Shown: positions 46,274-54,466 of the stretch, one piece after another | Layout: every line of letters starts with the position of its first letter | How positions within the stretch are numbered: position 1 is the stretch's first letter | Origin: Sphingomonadales bacterium | GTDB taxonomy: Bacteria > Pseudomonadota > Alphaproteobacteria > Sphingomonadales > Sphingomonadaceae | Length of the DNA stretch: 64,000 nt | Reading direction: 5' to 3' | Assembly: GCA_016714795.1 (NCBI GenBank) | Contig: JADKCA010000001.1 | Coordinates: 558,001 to 622,000, forward strand | Position numbers and translations under genes: made by a program | The notes under the pieces: generated by a model | Databases searched by the model: none | What the model saw: only the letters and a program-made list of their open reading frames with translations | What the model was told of the DNA's origin: nothing

Positions 46274-47101
46274 ATGCGCATCGCTCTGCTCCAGATGACC
46301 AGCGGGATTGACCCCGCCGCCAACGCAGCTACCGTGGTGGATGCTGCTGCGCATGCCGCTGCGGGCGGAGCCAAGATGCTGTTCACGCCGGAAATGACAG
46401 GGCTTCTGGATCGCAAGCGTGATCGCGCGTTGGCCCATCTGACGGGCGAGACTGATGATCGCGTGCTTGAGGCCGTGTCTGCGGCGGCGGCCCGCCATGG
46501 CCTGTGGATTGCATTGGGCAGCCTGGCGCTGGCGGGTGAAACGTCCGATGGTCGCCTCGTCAATCGCAGCCTTCTGGTCGGGCCGGATGGCGTGGTGCGC
46601 GCGCGCTATGACAAGATGCACCTGTTTGACGTTGATCTGGCGACTGGCGAGAGCTGGCGCGAATCAGCGGCCTATGCACCGGGCGAAACCGCTGTCGTGG
46701 CGGACGGGCCGGAAGGGTGGCGGCTGGGCCTTTCGGTTTGTTATGACCTGCGCTTCCCCGCGCTCTATCAGGCCTTGAGCGGGGCAGGGGCCAATCTGTT
46801 GACCATTCCTGCCGCCTTCACTGTTCCCACCGGCGAAGCGCACTGGCATGTGCTGATGCGCGCGCGCGCCATAGAGAATGCGGCTTATGTCGTTGCCAGC
46901 GCGCAGACCGGCACGCATGAGGATGGCCGTGCTACTTTTGGCCATTCGCTCGTGGTGGGCCCGTGGGGGGATGTTCTGCTCGATATGGGGAACGCGCCGG
47001 GGGTTGGTTTCGCTGACCTTGATCTGGCTCAGGTGGCAGATGCGCGCGCCCGTGTGCCGGTCATCAGGCATCGCCGCAGCATCGGGGCAGTCTCTTCATG
47101 A
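46274..47101 (+). CDS. Carbon-nitrogen hydrolase (nitrilase superfamily)
   Basis: A 275-residue hydrolase with the Glu40, Lys114, Cys156 triad (FTPEM, RYDKMHLFD, SVCYDLRFP). The sequence resembles the Nit2/omega-amidase and deaminated-glutathione amidase group, which fits the position next to glutaredoxin. It overlaps the DUF1178 gene by four bases. Confidence 0.9.
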   Translation: MRIALLQMTSGIDPAANAATVVDAAAHAAAGGAKMLFTPEMTGLLDRKRDRALAHLTGETDDRVLEAVSAAAARHGLWIALGSLALAGETSDGRLVNRSLLVGPDGVVRARYDKMHLFDVDLATGESWRESAAYAPGETAVVADGPEGWRLGLSVCYDLRFPALYQALSGAGANLLTIPAAFTVPTGEAHWHVLMRARAIENAAYVVASAQTGTHEDGRATFGHSLVVGPWGDVLLDMGNAPGVGFADLDLAQVADARARVPVIRHRRSIGAVSS

Positions 47102-47568
47102 TTGTCTTCGATCTCAAATGCCGGGCAGAGCATGTGTTTGAAGCGTGGTTCGCGTCTTCGATGGCCTTTGAGGATCAGAAGGCGCGCGGCCTGCTGCTCT
47201 GCCCGGTCTGCGGCGATACCGGCATCGACAAGGCGGTGATGGCCCCCAATGTTGCGGCCAAAGGCAATCAGCACCTCGACCCGATTTCACATGAGGCACC
47301 CGCTGTCATGGCTCCGCCTTCGCCAGAAGCGGCTGCGATGGTGGCGGTGATGCAGAAGCTGGCAGAGGTGCAGGCCGAAGCGATCAAGACTTCCACATGG
47401 GTTGGCAAGGATTTTGAGAGACAGGCGCGCGCGATGGACGCAGGTGATGTGGATCAGGCGCAAATCCATGGTCAGGCCACACCCGAACAGGCGCGCGCAA
47501 TGATGGAAGACGGGATCGGTGTGATGCCGCTGCTCATCCCCGTGATTCCGCCCGAGGAGCGCAATTGA
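47098..47568 (+). CDS. DUF1178 family protein
   Basis: A 156-residue protein starting MIVFDLKCRAEHVFE. Typical DUF1178 features are FDLKC..H.FE.WF, a LLCPVCGDTGI Cys pair, and a C-terminal PLLIPVIPPEERN tail. The Cys pair with the earlier Cys8 could bind zinc. It is commonly found beside the nitrilase seen here. Function is unknown. Confidence 0.88.
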   Translation: MIVFDLKCRAEHVFEAWFASSMAFEDQKARGLLLCPVCGDTGIDKAVMAPNVAAKGNQHLDPISHEAPAVMAPPSPEAAAMVAVMQKLAEVQAEAIKTSTWVGKDFERQARAMDAGDVDQAQIHGQATPEQARAMMEDGIGVMPLLIPVIPPEERN

Positions 47569-47602
47569 CGCGACTCGCATGGCCGCTTAGGCGAAATGGC
47601 AG

Positions 47603-47679
47603 GCGCCCGTAGCTCAGCAGGATAGAGCATCAGATTCCTAATCTGGGGGCCACTGGTTCGAATCCAGTCGGGCGCACCA
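47603..47679 (+). tRNA. tRNA-Arg (anticodon CCT)
   Basis: A 77-base cloverleaf with a GCGCCCG/CGGGCGC acceptor stem, GTTCGAAT T loop and encoded CCA. The anticodon CCT at 47637-47639 is in a TTCCTAA loop and reads AGG. A tRNA-Arg 3' end is a common phage or island attachment site, and the DNA downstream is degenerate. Confidence 0.95.
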
Positions 47680-47726
47680 AATTGTTTTCATGCTCTAAAA
47701 GATCGTTTAACGTTTTGACATATATG

Positions 47727-47742
47727 GAAAAAATGTTTTTTC
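47727..47742. terminator. AT-rich hairpin downstream of tRNA-Arg
   Basis: GAAAAAA-TG-TTTTTTC is a perfect palindrome of seven-base arms in a locally AT-rich stretch, 48 bases after the tRNA. It may end the tRNA transcript. Its AT content contrasts with the rest of the window. Confidence 0.5.
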
Positions 47743-47777
47743 GAACGCACCCTTTCGGGTCATATGCAAGCTGTTGA

Positions 47778-48036
47778 GGAAATGTGAGCCTGGGGGCTGA
47801 TTTCTTTATGGTCATGGGCATGATGAATCTGGCAGGCGTGAAGCGCGGCGAAACCAGCACGGACTGAGACTATGCCGTGTGCCATGTCACGGTCCGGTTT
47901 CAGGATTCCGGCCTGAAAGAGGCGGACCTCCTGGAACTCTTCCGTTCCCGCAATGGCAAGGTGTGCGAGATCAAACCCTATTTTCGATCCCGCACCGATC
48001 ATCGCCGACTGCGCAGCCAAAAAGGCAGGTGAACCT
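47778..48036 (+). pseudogene. NTF2/SnoaL-like remnant, 5' end missing
   Basis: The frame from 47778 reads LGADFFMVMGMMNLAGV, then a TGA at 47865-47867, then DYAVCHVTVRF and ELFRSRNGKVCEIKPYF. This is typical of the end of a nuclear transport factor 2/SnoaL-like protein. The family tail continues in another frame after about 47984 (DPAPIIADCAAKKAGEP). So there is an in-frame stop, a T-run frameshift, and no N-terminal half. No start with a ribosome site is convincing. This is a decayed or badly sequenced fragment between the tRNA and the xylA fragment. Confidence 0.6.
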
Positions 48037-48042
48037 AGGCAC

Positions 48043-48905
48043 TCAGTCGAAGCGGTTGATCAGATTTTCGCACCATTCCTGACGGCCTGATCGCGGTTGC
48101 GGCGCGCTGTTTCTCGCCACGGCCCGGTCTGCCACCTGCGCCAGCGTGGTGCCTTCGGCATGGATCATGCGACCCAGTTCGCTCTGCCATCCGGCATAGC
48201 GTTCGGCGCGGAAGCGTTCGAGATCGCCTTGCTCGATGATCGCGGAAGCGCGGATCAGGGCGTGAGCAATCGTGTCTATCCCGCCGATATGTCCGTGGAA
48301 AAGGTCTGCTGCATCAATGCTTTGACGACGTACCTTGGCATCAAAATTGAATCCGCCCTGGCCCAGCCCGCCCGCGCGCAACACTTCCAGCATGGCGAGC
48401 GTCAGTTCTTCCACCGAATTGGGGAACTGGTCCGTATCCCAGCCATTTTGCGGATCACCGCGATTGGCATCGACCGAACCGAGAATGCCGAGCGCGCGGG
48501 CCATCGCCAGTTCATGCTCAAACATATGGCCAGACAGAGTGGCGTGGTTTGCCTCGATATTCACCTTCACTTCGGTTTCCAGCCCAAAGCGTTTGAGGAA
48601 GGCGTAAACCGTCTGGGTGTCAAAGTCGTACTGATGCTTGGTCGGCTCGTGCGGCTTGGGTTCGATCAGGATCGTACCTTTAAAGCCGATGCGGTGTTTG
48701 TGATCGACCACGAGGCTCAGGAAGCGCCCGAAATTCTCCTGCTCCACGCCGATTTCGGTGTTGAGGATCGAATCATAGCCTTCTCGCCCTCCCCACAGCA
48801 CATAATTGGCCCCGCCCAGCCGGTGCGTCGCCTCCAGCGCGTCGCGAACCTGACTGGCGGCCCAGGCATAGACTTCGGGGTCAGGATTGGTCGCCGCCCG
48901 ACCGG
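48043..48905 (-). pseudogene. xylA: xylA 3' fragment (xylose isomerase lacking its N-terminus)
   Basis: From about 48905 down to the stop at 48043 the minus strand encodes the C-terminal two thirds of xylose isomerase: AATNPDPEVYAWAASQ, YVLWGGREGYDS, IEPKPHEPTKHQYD, NIEANHATLSGH and DANRGDPQNGWDTDQ. The metal-binding Glu and Asp residues of this part are present. The N-terminal ~150 residues, which carry the active-site His and Asp, are absent. Upstream sequence abruptly becomes the 5' region of thuA on the other strand. Residues before AATN (WARDVHAGR) are not family-like. It cannot code for an active isomerase. Confidence 0.85.
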
Positions 48906-48906
48906 C

Positions 48907-49671
48907 ATGAACATCCCGCGCCCATACTTTGGGGCCGTGCCCAAGCTGACGCTGCCCGCCGGGAAGGGGCCGCGCATCCTGTTGTTCGACAAGATCAATG
49001 GCTTTCGCGATGTCCCCTCCGTCAATGGCGCGCGTGAAGCGTTGACGGTGATGGCCGCCCGCAAGGGGTGGCGCATGGTCTCCACCGATCAGGGCGGCGC
49101 GTTCAACCCGCGCACGCTGGCGCAGTTTGATGCGGTGATCTGGAACAATATTTCAGGCGATGTGCTCACGCTCTCGCAGCGCAAGGCGTTCCAGACCTAT
49201 CTGAACCGGGGCGGCGGCTATGTTGGCCTTCATGGTTCGGCGGGGGATCCGGTCTATTTCTGGGACTGGTATCCCGATACGTTGCTCGGCGCGCGCTTTG
49301 CCGGGCATCCCATGAACCCGCAATTTCAGGAAGCCCGCATCGCGGTGGACAAGGCCCACCCGCTCGCGGCCAATCTGCCCGATGAGTGGCGGATGACCGA
49401 CGAATGGTACTCCTTCAAAACCAACCCTCGCGCCACGGGAGCCAGGGTGCTGCTGACGCTCGATGAAAGCACCTACAGCCGCAAGGGCCGCTTCGGCGAA
49501 CCGCTGGACATGGGCGCGGATCACCCGCTGGCCTGGACTCGCTGTAACGGCAAAGGCCGCATGTTCTATTCCGCGATTGGCCACCTGCCCGCCACCTACA
49601 GCCACCCGCAAAACGTGACGCTGATGGAGGACGCGATTGCCTGGGTGGCCTCCAGGGCGGTGTGCCGGTAG
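48907..49671 (+). CDS. ThuA domain-containing protein, probably 5'-truncated
   Basis: A 254-residue ThuA-like (class I glutamine amidotransferase-like) protein, reading MNIPRPYFGAVPKLTLPAGKG and carrying WNNISGDVLTLSQRKAF, GGGYVGLHGSAGDPVYFW and FSAIGHLP-like segments. Related proteins usually have an N-terminal membrane anchor of about 60 residues before this point, which is missing. The ATG at 48907 has no good ribosome site. The gene abuts the broken xylA fragment head to head. ThuA proteins in sugar loci are linked to trehalose or related sugar use. The domain itself looks intact. Confidence 0.75.
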   Translation: MNIPRPYFGAVPKLTLPAGKGPRILLFDKINGFRDVPSVNGAREALTVMAARKGWRMVSTDQGGAFNPRTLAQFDAVIWNNISGDVLTLSQRKAFQTYLNRGGGYVGLHGSAGDPVYFWDWYPDTLLGARFAGHPMNPQFQEARIAVDKAHPLAANLPDEWRMTDEWYSFKTNPRATGARVLLTLDESTYSRKGRFGEPLDMGADHPLAWTRCNGKGRMFYSAIGHLPATYSHPQNVTLMEDAIAWVASRAVCR

Positions 49672-50039
49672 GCGGGGGCTTGTGCGAAATGGCTGTGACA
49701 ACCAGCGACGGATCAATGGGCCGGGCCATCCATGAAGTCAGCGGTCAGTGGCACCACAAATATTTTCCGCTTGCGCGCGGCACAAGCTTTCCGCCACACG
49801 GGGCGTGTCCCGGCTTGGACGAGCGCGCGCGCTGAGTCCCGGCGCAGCGCGGATGCTCCCGGCGAATCGGAAATTGCTTGAATTTCGGCTTATTCTGCCC
49901 AAAATTTGGGCTGAATTCGGGTTTTTGCCTATGAATTGGGCAGGAATTTGCCCGTATTGCGCGCCCACGCGGACTCTTGTTGCACGCTGTCAACAGCCCT
50001 GCTTAAGGCCATTTATCCGGAAAATTTGGGGAGCCCCTG
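49672..50039. other. 368-base intergenic region upstream of glnB
   Basis: I see no gene here. A short palindrome GCCCAAAATTTGGGC lies at 49897-49911, followed by TTTTTGCC, which could be a terminator or part of the glnB promoter. No convincing sigma-54 site was found; TGGCAC at 49747 lacks a correctly spaced TTGC. Confidence 0.5.
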
Positions 50040-50378
50040 ATGAAAAAGATCGAAGCCATCATCAAGCCGTTCAAGCTCGATGATGTGAAGGAAGCCCTCC
50101 ACGATGTCGGCGTGTCCGGCATCACCGTTACCGAAGCCAAGGGGTTTGGCCGCCAGAAAGGCCATACCGAACTGTATCGCGGTGCGGAATATGTCGTTGA
50201 TTTCCTCCCCAAGGTGAAGCTTGAGGTGGTGGTAGACGATGCGGTGGCCCCGCGCGTTGTGGAAGCCATTGCGCAGGCCGCGCAAACCGGCCGGATCGGC
50301 GACGGCAAGGTGTTCGTGATGCCGGTGGAAAGCGCGCTGCGCATCCGCACCGGCGAGAAAGACAGCGACGCCATCTGA
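50040..50378 (+). CDS. glnB: Nitrogen regulatory protein PII
   Basis: A 112-residue PII signal protein with an intact T loop and the uridylylation Tyr51 (GAEYVVDF). It senses 2-oxoglutarate, ATP and glutamine status and controls glutamine synthetase adenylylation and NtrB. A GGGGAGCCCC ribosome region precedes the ATG. glnA follows 128 bases later. Confidence 0.95.
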   Translation: MKKIEAIIKPFKLDDVKEALHDVGVSGITVTEAKGFGRQKGHTELYRGAEYVVDFLPKVKLEVVVDDAVAPRVVEAIAQAAQTGRIGDGKVFVMPVESALRIRTGEKDSDAI

Positions 50379-50386
50379 TCAATCTT

Positions 50387-50406
50387 CCCTCCCGCGTTTG
50401 GGAGGG
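50387..50406. terminator. Hairpin between glnB and glnA
   Basis: CCCTCCC-GCGTTT-GGGAGGG forms a seven-base stem nine bases after the glnB stop, without a T tract. It could weaken read-through into glnA or protect the glnB message. A similar C-rich stretch (CCCTCCCCTCACCCCTCCC) follows at about 50450. Confidence 0.45.
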
Positions 50407-50506
50407 GCAGGGGAGGGCGCTTGCGCGGCTTCCCAGAACACTATCCAAACCCTCCCCTCACCCCTCCCGCAGGCGGGCGGGGCACAGACGAAGAAGGACT
50501 ATGCAC

Positions 50507-51916
50507 ATGGCCTCAGCGGCAGACATCATCAGCCAGATCAAGGAACAGGAAGTCGAGTGGGTCGATCTCCGTTTCACAGACCCCAAGGGCAAGTGGCAGC
50601 ACCTCACCATGTGCGCCGGCGTGATGGGTGAAGACGAACTGACCGACGGGCTGATGTTCGACGGCTCGTCGATCGAAGGCTGGAAGGCCATCAACGAGAG
50701 CGACATGATCCTGAAGCCCGATCTGGATGCGGTCTATATGGATCCGTTCAGCGCGACGCCGATGATGATCATCTGCTGCGACATCGTCGAACCCTCGACC
50801 GGCGAACTCTACAGCCGCGATCCGCGCTCGACCGCGAAGCGCGCCGAAGCCTACCTCAAGAGCACCGGCATTGGTGACACCGTCTATGTCGGCCCCGAAG
50901 CCGAATTCTTCATGTTCGACGATGTCCGCTTCGAAACCAGCTACAACCAGTCGGGCTTCAAGCTCGATGATATCGAACTGCCGACCAACACCGGCACCAA
51001 ATATGAAACCGGCAACCTCGGCCACCGTCCGCGCGCCAAGGGCGGCTACTTCCCCGTTGCACCGGTGGATAGCGCCGTGGACATCCGCGGCGAGATGGTT
51101 TCGACCATGCTCGAAATGGGCCTGCCCTGCGACAAGCATCACCACGAAGTCGCCTCGGCGCAGCACGAACTGGGCCTGACCTTCGGCACGCTGGTGCAGA
51201 CCGCTGACCGCATGCAGGTGTACAAGTATGTCGTGCATCAGGTGGCCGCCGCTTATGGCAAAACGGCAACCTTCATGCCCAAGCCGATCAAGGAAGATAA
51301 CGGTTCCGGCATGCACACGCACTTCTCGATCTGGGAAGGCAGCAAGCCGCTCTTCGCGGGCAATGGCTATGCCGGTCTGTCGGACATGTGCCTGTACTTC
51401 ATCGGCGGCGTCATCAAGCATGCCAAGGCGATCAACGCCTTCACCAACCCGACCACCAACAGCTACAAGCGTCTGGTGCCGGGCTATGAAGCGCCCGTGC
51501 TGCTCGCCTATTCGGCGCGCAACCGTTCGGCCTCGTGCCGCATTCCTTATGGGGCCGGTGCCAAGGCAAAGCGCGTTGAAATCCGCTTCCCGGATGCGAT
51601 GGCCAACCCCTATCTCTGCTATGCGGCGCTGTTCATGGCCGGCCTCGACGGGATCGAAAACAAGATCCACCCTGGCGAAGCGATGGACAAGAACCTCTAT
51701 GACCTGCCGCCCGAAGAGCTGAGCCAGGTGCCGACCGTGTGCGGCTCGCTGCGCGAAGCGCTCGAAAGCCTTGAAGCCGACCACGCCTATCTCCTGAAGG
51801 GCGACGTCTTCTCCAAGGAGCAGATCGAAAGCTATATCGAAATCAAGATGGGCGAAGTCGCGCGTTGGGAAATGACGCCGAGCCCGGTTGAATTCGATAT
51901 GTACTACAGCGCTTAA
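50507..51916 (+). CDS. glnA: Glutamine synthetase, type I
   Basis: A 469-residue GSI enzyme. I use the second ATG (MASAADIIS), which has a better-spaced AAGGA site and gives the standard length. Recognisable are the FDGSSIEGW motif, the GSGMHTHFSIW ATP/metal segment and the NRSASCRIP motif. The adenylylation Tyr398 sits in NLYDLPPEE. It forms glutamine from glutamate and ammonia and is the target of PII-controlled adenylylation. Confidence 0.96.
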   Translation: MASAADIISQIKEQEVEWVDLRFTDPKGKWQHLTMCAGVMGEDELTDGLMFDGSSIEGWKAINESDMILKPDLDAVYMDPFSATPMMIICCDIVEPSTGELYSRDPRSTAKRAEAYLKSTGIGDTVYVGPEAEFFMFDDVRFETSYNQSGFKLDDIELPTNTGTKYETGNLGHRPRAKGGYFPVAPVDSAVDIRGEMVSTMLEMGLPCDKHHHEVASAQHELGLTFGTLVQTADRMQVYKYVVHQVAAAYGKTATFMPKPIKEDNGSGMHTHFSIWEGSKPLFAGNGYAGLSDMCLYFIGGVIKHAKAINAFTNPTTNSYKRLVPGYEAPVLLAYSARNRSASCRIPYGAGAKAKRVEIRFPDAMANPYLCYAALFMAGLDGIENKIHPGEAMDKNLYDLPPEELSQVPTVCGSLREALESLEADHAYLLKGDVFSKEQIESYIEIKMGEVARWEMTPSPVEFDMYYSA

Positions 51917-52045
51917 GGCGAAGGCAGGGATGCAACCCCGTTGCATCCCGGTGCGCGAAGCGCAGCCGAACGCCCGGCCAGCGATGCACAGCATCGACTG
52001 ACGTCACGGAATTCGCTCCCGTGACGGGCTGGAAGGAAAGAGGAA

Positions 52046-52077
52046 GGCCCCGGCGGGACACTGCCGGGGCCTTTTTC
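52046..52077 (+). terminator. Rho-independent terminator of glnA
   Basis: A perfect GGCCCCGGC / GCCGGGGCC stem with an eight-base loop is followed by TTTTTC, about 130 bases after the glnA stop. Confidence 0.9.
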
Positions 52078-52106
52078 TGTGGGTGTGCATCGGCAAAAGC
52101 CCCCCT

Positions 52107-52192
52107 CCCGCCGTCCTGAGCCTGTCGAAGGACCGTCTTGCTCTGGTGTCAAAGTTCCAAGAACGGTCCTTCGACAGGCTCAGGACGGCGGG
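52107..52192. repeat. 30-base perfect inverted repeat
   Basis: Arms at 52107-52136 and 52163-52192 are exact reverse complements around a 26-base spacer. They contain CCTGAGCCTGTCGAAGG, a motif common in intergenic repeats of many proteobacteria. It is probably a REP/BIME-like element between glnA and the next gene, with no coding content nearby. Confidence 0.8.
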
Positions 52193-52376
52193 GATTGCTT
52201 CAATGTCAGCCGGAAAGGCGCAAAGGTGCGAAGGGTAAAGGGGCACATCCCTTCCCATCGACTTGCGATGAGCGAGCGTAATGGGATTGCCACAGTTCGA
52301 ACAAAACTGCCGCGCCCATGCAGTTTAACTTGAATTCGCCAGTGCCGTTACTATCCTTGACAGTAAGGAGTGCGGC

Positions 52377-54326
52377 ATGGCCCAGTTGAAGAAGATCACG
52401 GCGGGCTTGCTCGCGACCTCGGCAACGGGCGTCACGTCTTGGTCCACTGCGCTCAAGGAGATTCCGAACCCGCCAGAGCCTGCCTTGCTGGATGTGCTGC
52501 GCTGGATTGCGGATGGCAACAACACGCTGGCGGGCATCACTGCGGCTTTAGCAGGCATTTCGGCGGGCTATTCGATCTGGCAGATGTTCCAGCCCAACGC
52601 CGCAACGCCGGACGATGTAACCGGTGATGGTTACAAGACGCGCGCCGGTGTGGCGGACCTGTCCGGCCAGGTTTGGGAAGAGGGGCGGGTGGCGGATGCC
52701 CGGCATGGTGAGTTGATCGCCCACCTCGCCGCTATGGAAGCCCGGCTGCTTGCCGCCAATCCGGGGCAGGCCCAACAGATTGAAAGTTTCACTGCAACCG
52801 CAACGGAACTGGCCGAATCGCCTGCCGCTGTGGACCAGAGCATTGCCGAAGACATTGTTGAGGGCGATCCGCTGGACGCATCGGACCGGCTGCTGGCCGA
52901 AGCCGACGTCGAAGCCGGCCGCGCCGCCGAGCGGGCTCGGCAAGCCGCCCGCATTGCCGCGCCGTTCAGCGTGAAAAAGGCCATCCGCGCCTACGCTCGC
53001 GCCACCGATCTCGACCCCACTGATTTCTGGACATGGATTGAACTCTCCCGCCTCCACCGGGCCGCAGGTTCATTGCCCGAAGCGCGGCGCACGGCGGAGC
53101 ACGCGCGCCAATATGCAGGAGATATGCGCGACACCATGGTGGCGGAGGGCGAGCTTGGCGATATTTCGGTCGCCGAAGGCGATCTGGCTCGGTCTCGTTC
53201 GCATTTCGAAGCGACGTTGACGGCAAATAAGGCCTTGGTTGATGGGCAGCCAGATGATTTGAATCTACTGCGCGACCTTTCGGTGAGCCATGAGAAGCTG
53301 GGCGATGTGGCGGTGGCGGTGGGCGACCTGGGTGAGGCCAAAGCACAGTTTGCCAAGGCTCTCGCCATCGCCGAGCGTCTGGCAGCGGCGGATGAGGGGC
53401 ATGCGAGCTGGCAGCGCGATCTTTCGGTGATCCATGAGCGGCTGGGTGATGTGGCGGTGGCGGTAGGCGACCTGGGTGAGGCCAAGGCGCAGTTTGCCAA
53501 GTCTCTCGCCATTCGCGAACGTCTGTCGGCAGCGGATGCAGGGCATGCCGGGTGGCAGCGCGATCTTTCGGTGTGCCACATCAAGCTGGGCGACGTGGCA
53601 GCGGCGGCGGGCGCTCTGGGGGAGGCCAAGGCGCATTTTGCCGAGTCCCTCGCCATCGCCGAGCGTTTGGCAGCGGCGGATGCGGGGAATGCGGAGTGGC
53701 AGCGCGACCTTTCGGTGAGCCACAACAAGCTGGGAGAAGTAGAGGTGCCGACGGGCGCTCTGGTGGAGGCCAAGGCGCAGTTTGCCAAGTCTCTGGCCAT
53801 CGCCGAGCGTCTGGCGGCGACGGATGCGCGGCATGCCGGGTGGCAGCGCGATCTGTCGGTGAGCCATGAGCGGCTGGGCGATGTGGCGGTGGCGTTGGGC
53901 TATATGGGTGAGGCCAAGGCGCAGTTTGCCATGGCTCTCTCCATCCGCGCGCGTCTGGCGGCATCGGATGCCGGGAATACGGAGTGGCAGCGCGATCTTT
54001 CGATCAGCCACAACAAGCTGGGCGATGTGGCGGTGGCGACGGGCGATCTGGGTGAGGCCAAGGCGCAATTTGGCAAGGGGCTGGCCATCGCCGAGCGTCT
54101 GGCGGCGGCGGATACGGGGAATGCGCAGTGGCAGCGCGATCTTTTCATCAGCCATGCCAAGCTGGGGCAACTGGCCGAAGCCGGGGGAGACACGGCTGGG
54201 GCGGTGGCGGAATTCAGGGCGGCGGAGGCGATCATGGCGGCGCTGCTCGCGCGGGTGGGCGCGCATCCGGGGTTTGAGCGCGATCTGGCGCAGGTGCGGC
54301 GGGATTTGGCGCAGCTAACGGCCTGA
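52377..54326 (+). CDS. TPR-like repeat protein with seven 48-residue units
   Basis: A 649-residue protein of unknown function. Residues 1-60 hold a predicted membrane helix (ITAALAGISAGYSIWQMF at about 54-71) after a short N-terminal stretch. Residues 75-200 are Ala/Glu-rich and probably coiled. A conventional TPR-like stretch (AIRAYARATDLDPTD) is near 205. From about residue 298 there are seven consecutive 48-residue units with the core QRDLSVSHNKLGDVAVA...GEAKAQFAKSLAIAERLAA, TPR-like helical hairpins. The AAGGAG ribosome site is ideal. Related repeats occur in multidomain signalling or death-domain-type proteins, but no effector domain is seen here. It sits alone between glnA and rpsB. Confidence 0.8.
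   Translation: MAQLKKITAGLLATSATGVTSWSTALKEIPNPPEPALLDVLRWIADGNNTLAGITAALAGISAGYSIWQMFQPNAATPDDVTGDGYKTRAGVADLSGQVWEEGRVADARHGELIAHLAAMEARLLAANPGQAQQIESFTATATELAESPAAVDQSIAEDIVEGDPLDASDRLLAEADVEAGRAAERARQAARIAAPFSVKKAIRAYARATDLDPTDFWTWIELSRLHRAAGSLPEARRTAEHARQYAGDMRDTMVAEGELGDISVAEGDLARSRSHFEATLTANKALVDGQPDDLNLLRDLSVSHEKLGDVAVAVGDLGEAKAQFAKALAIAERLAAADEGHASWQRDLSVIHERLGDVAVAVGDLGEAKAQFAKSLAIRERLSAADAGHAGWQRDLSVCHIKLGDVAAAAGALGEAKAHFAESLAIAERLAAADAGNAEWQRDLSVSHNKLGEVEVPTGALVEAKAQFAKSLAIAERLAATDARHAGWQRDLSVSHERLGDVAVALGYMGEAKAQFAMALSIRARLAASDAGNTEWQRDLSISHNKLGDVAVATGDLGEAKAQFGKGLAIAERLAAADTGNAQWQRDLFISHAKLGQLAEAGGDTAGAVAEFRAAEAIMAALLARVGAHPGFERDLAQVRRDLAQLTA
53268..54275 (+). repeat. Tandem 144-bp coding repeats (seven units)
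   Basis: Units start at 53268, 53412, 53556, 53700, 53844, 53988 and 54132, exactly 144 bases apart, and encode the 48-residue repeats. Six are alike at DNA level (for example GGTGGCAGCGCGATCTTTCG recurs) and the seventh is diverged. Such an array is prone to unit gain or loss and to assembly collapse. Confidence 0.9.
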
Positions 54327-54466
54327 CTCCGCACCCCCTTGCCTTTTCCGCCATTCCCCGCTAACGGCGCAGACCTCAATCCCGCATGGGTGGCACATAT
54401 CCCGGTGTGACGGCGCAAATCCGTCATTCTCGCTGCCCAGTGGACCAACCGGAAGGAGACTATCCC

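Larger units (their letters stand above)
51917..52376. other. 460-base region between glnA and the repeat-protein gene
   Basis: Contains the glnA terminator and the 30-base inverted repeat. The rest has no recognisable gene. TTGACAGTAAGGAG at 52357-52370 directly before the repeat-protein ATG includes its AAGGAG ribosome site. Confidence 0.55.

Noticed and set aside
48097..48900. Plus-strand frame extending thuA far upstream
   Set aside because: It is antisense to the xylA fragment; family-like ThuA sequence begins only near 48907.
49745..49770. TGGCAC resembling a sigma-54 promoter upstream of glnB
   Set aside because: The required TTGC-type element is not at the right spacing, so no sigma-54 site is claimed.
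52079..52333. Open frames across the glnA downstream region
   Set aside because: They run through a terminator and an inverted repeat and have no ribosome site or family similarity.
53268..54275. Periodic array considered as a CRISPR
   Set aside because: The 144-bp period is in frame with one long protein and there are no short repeats separated by unique spacers.
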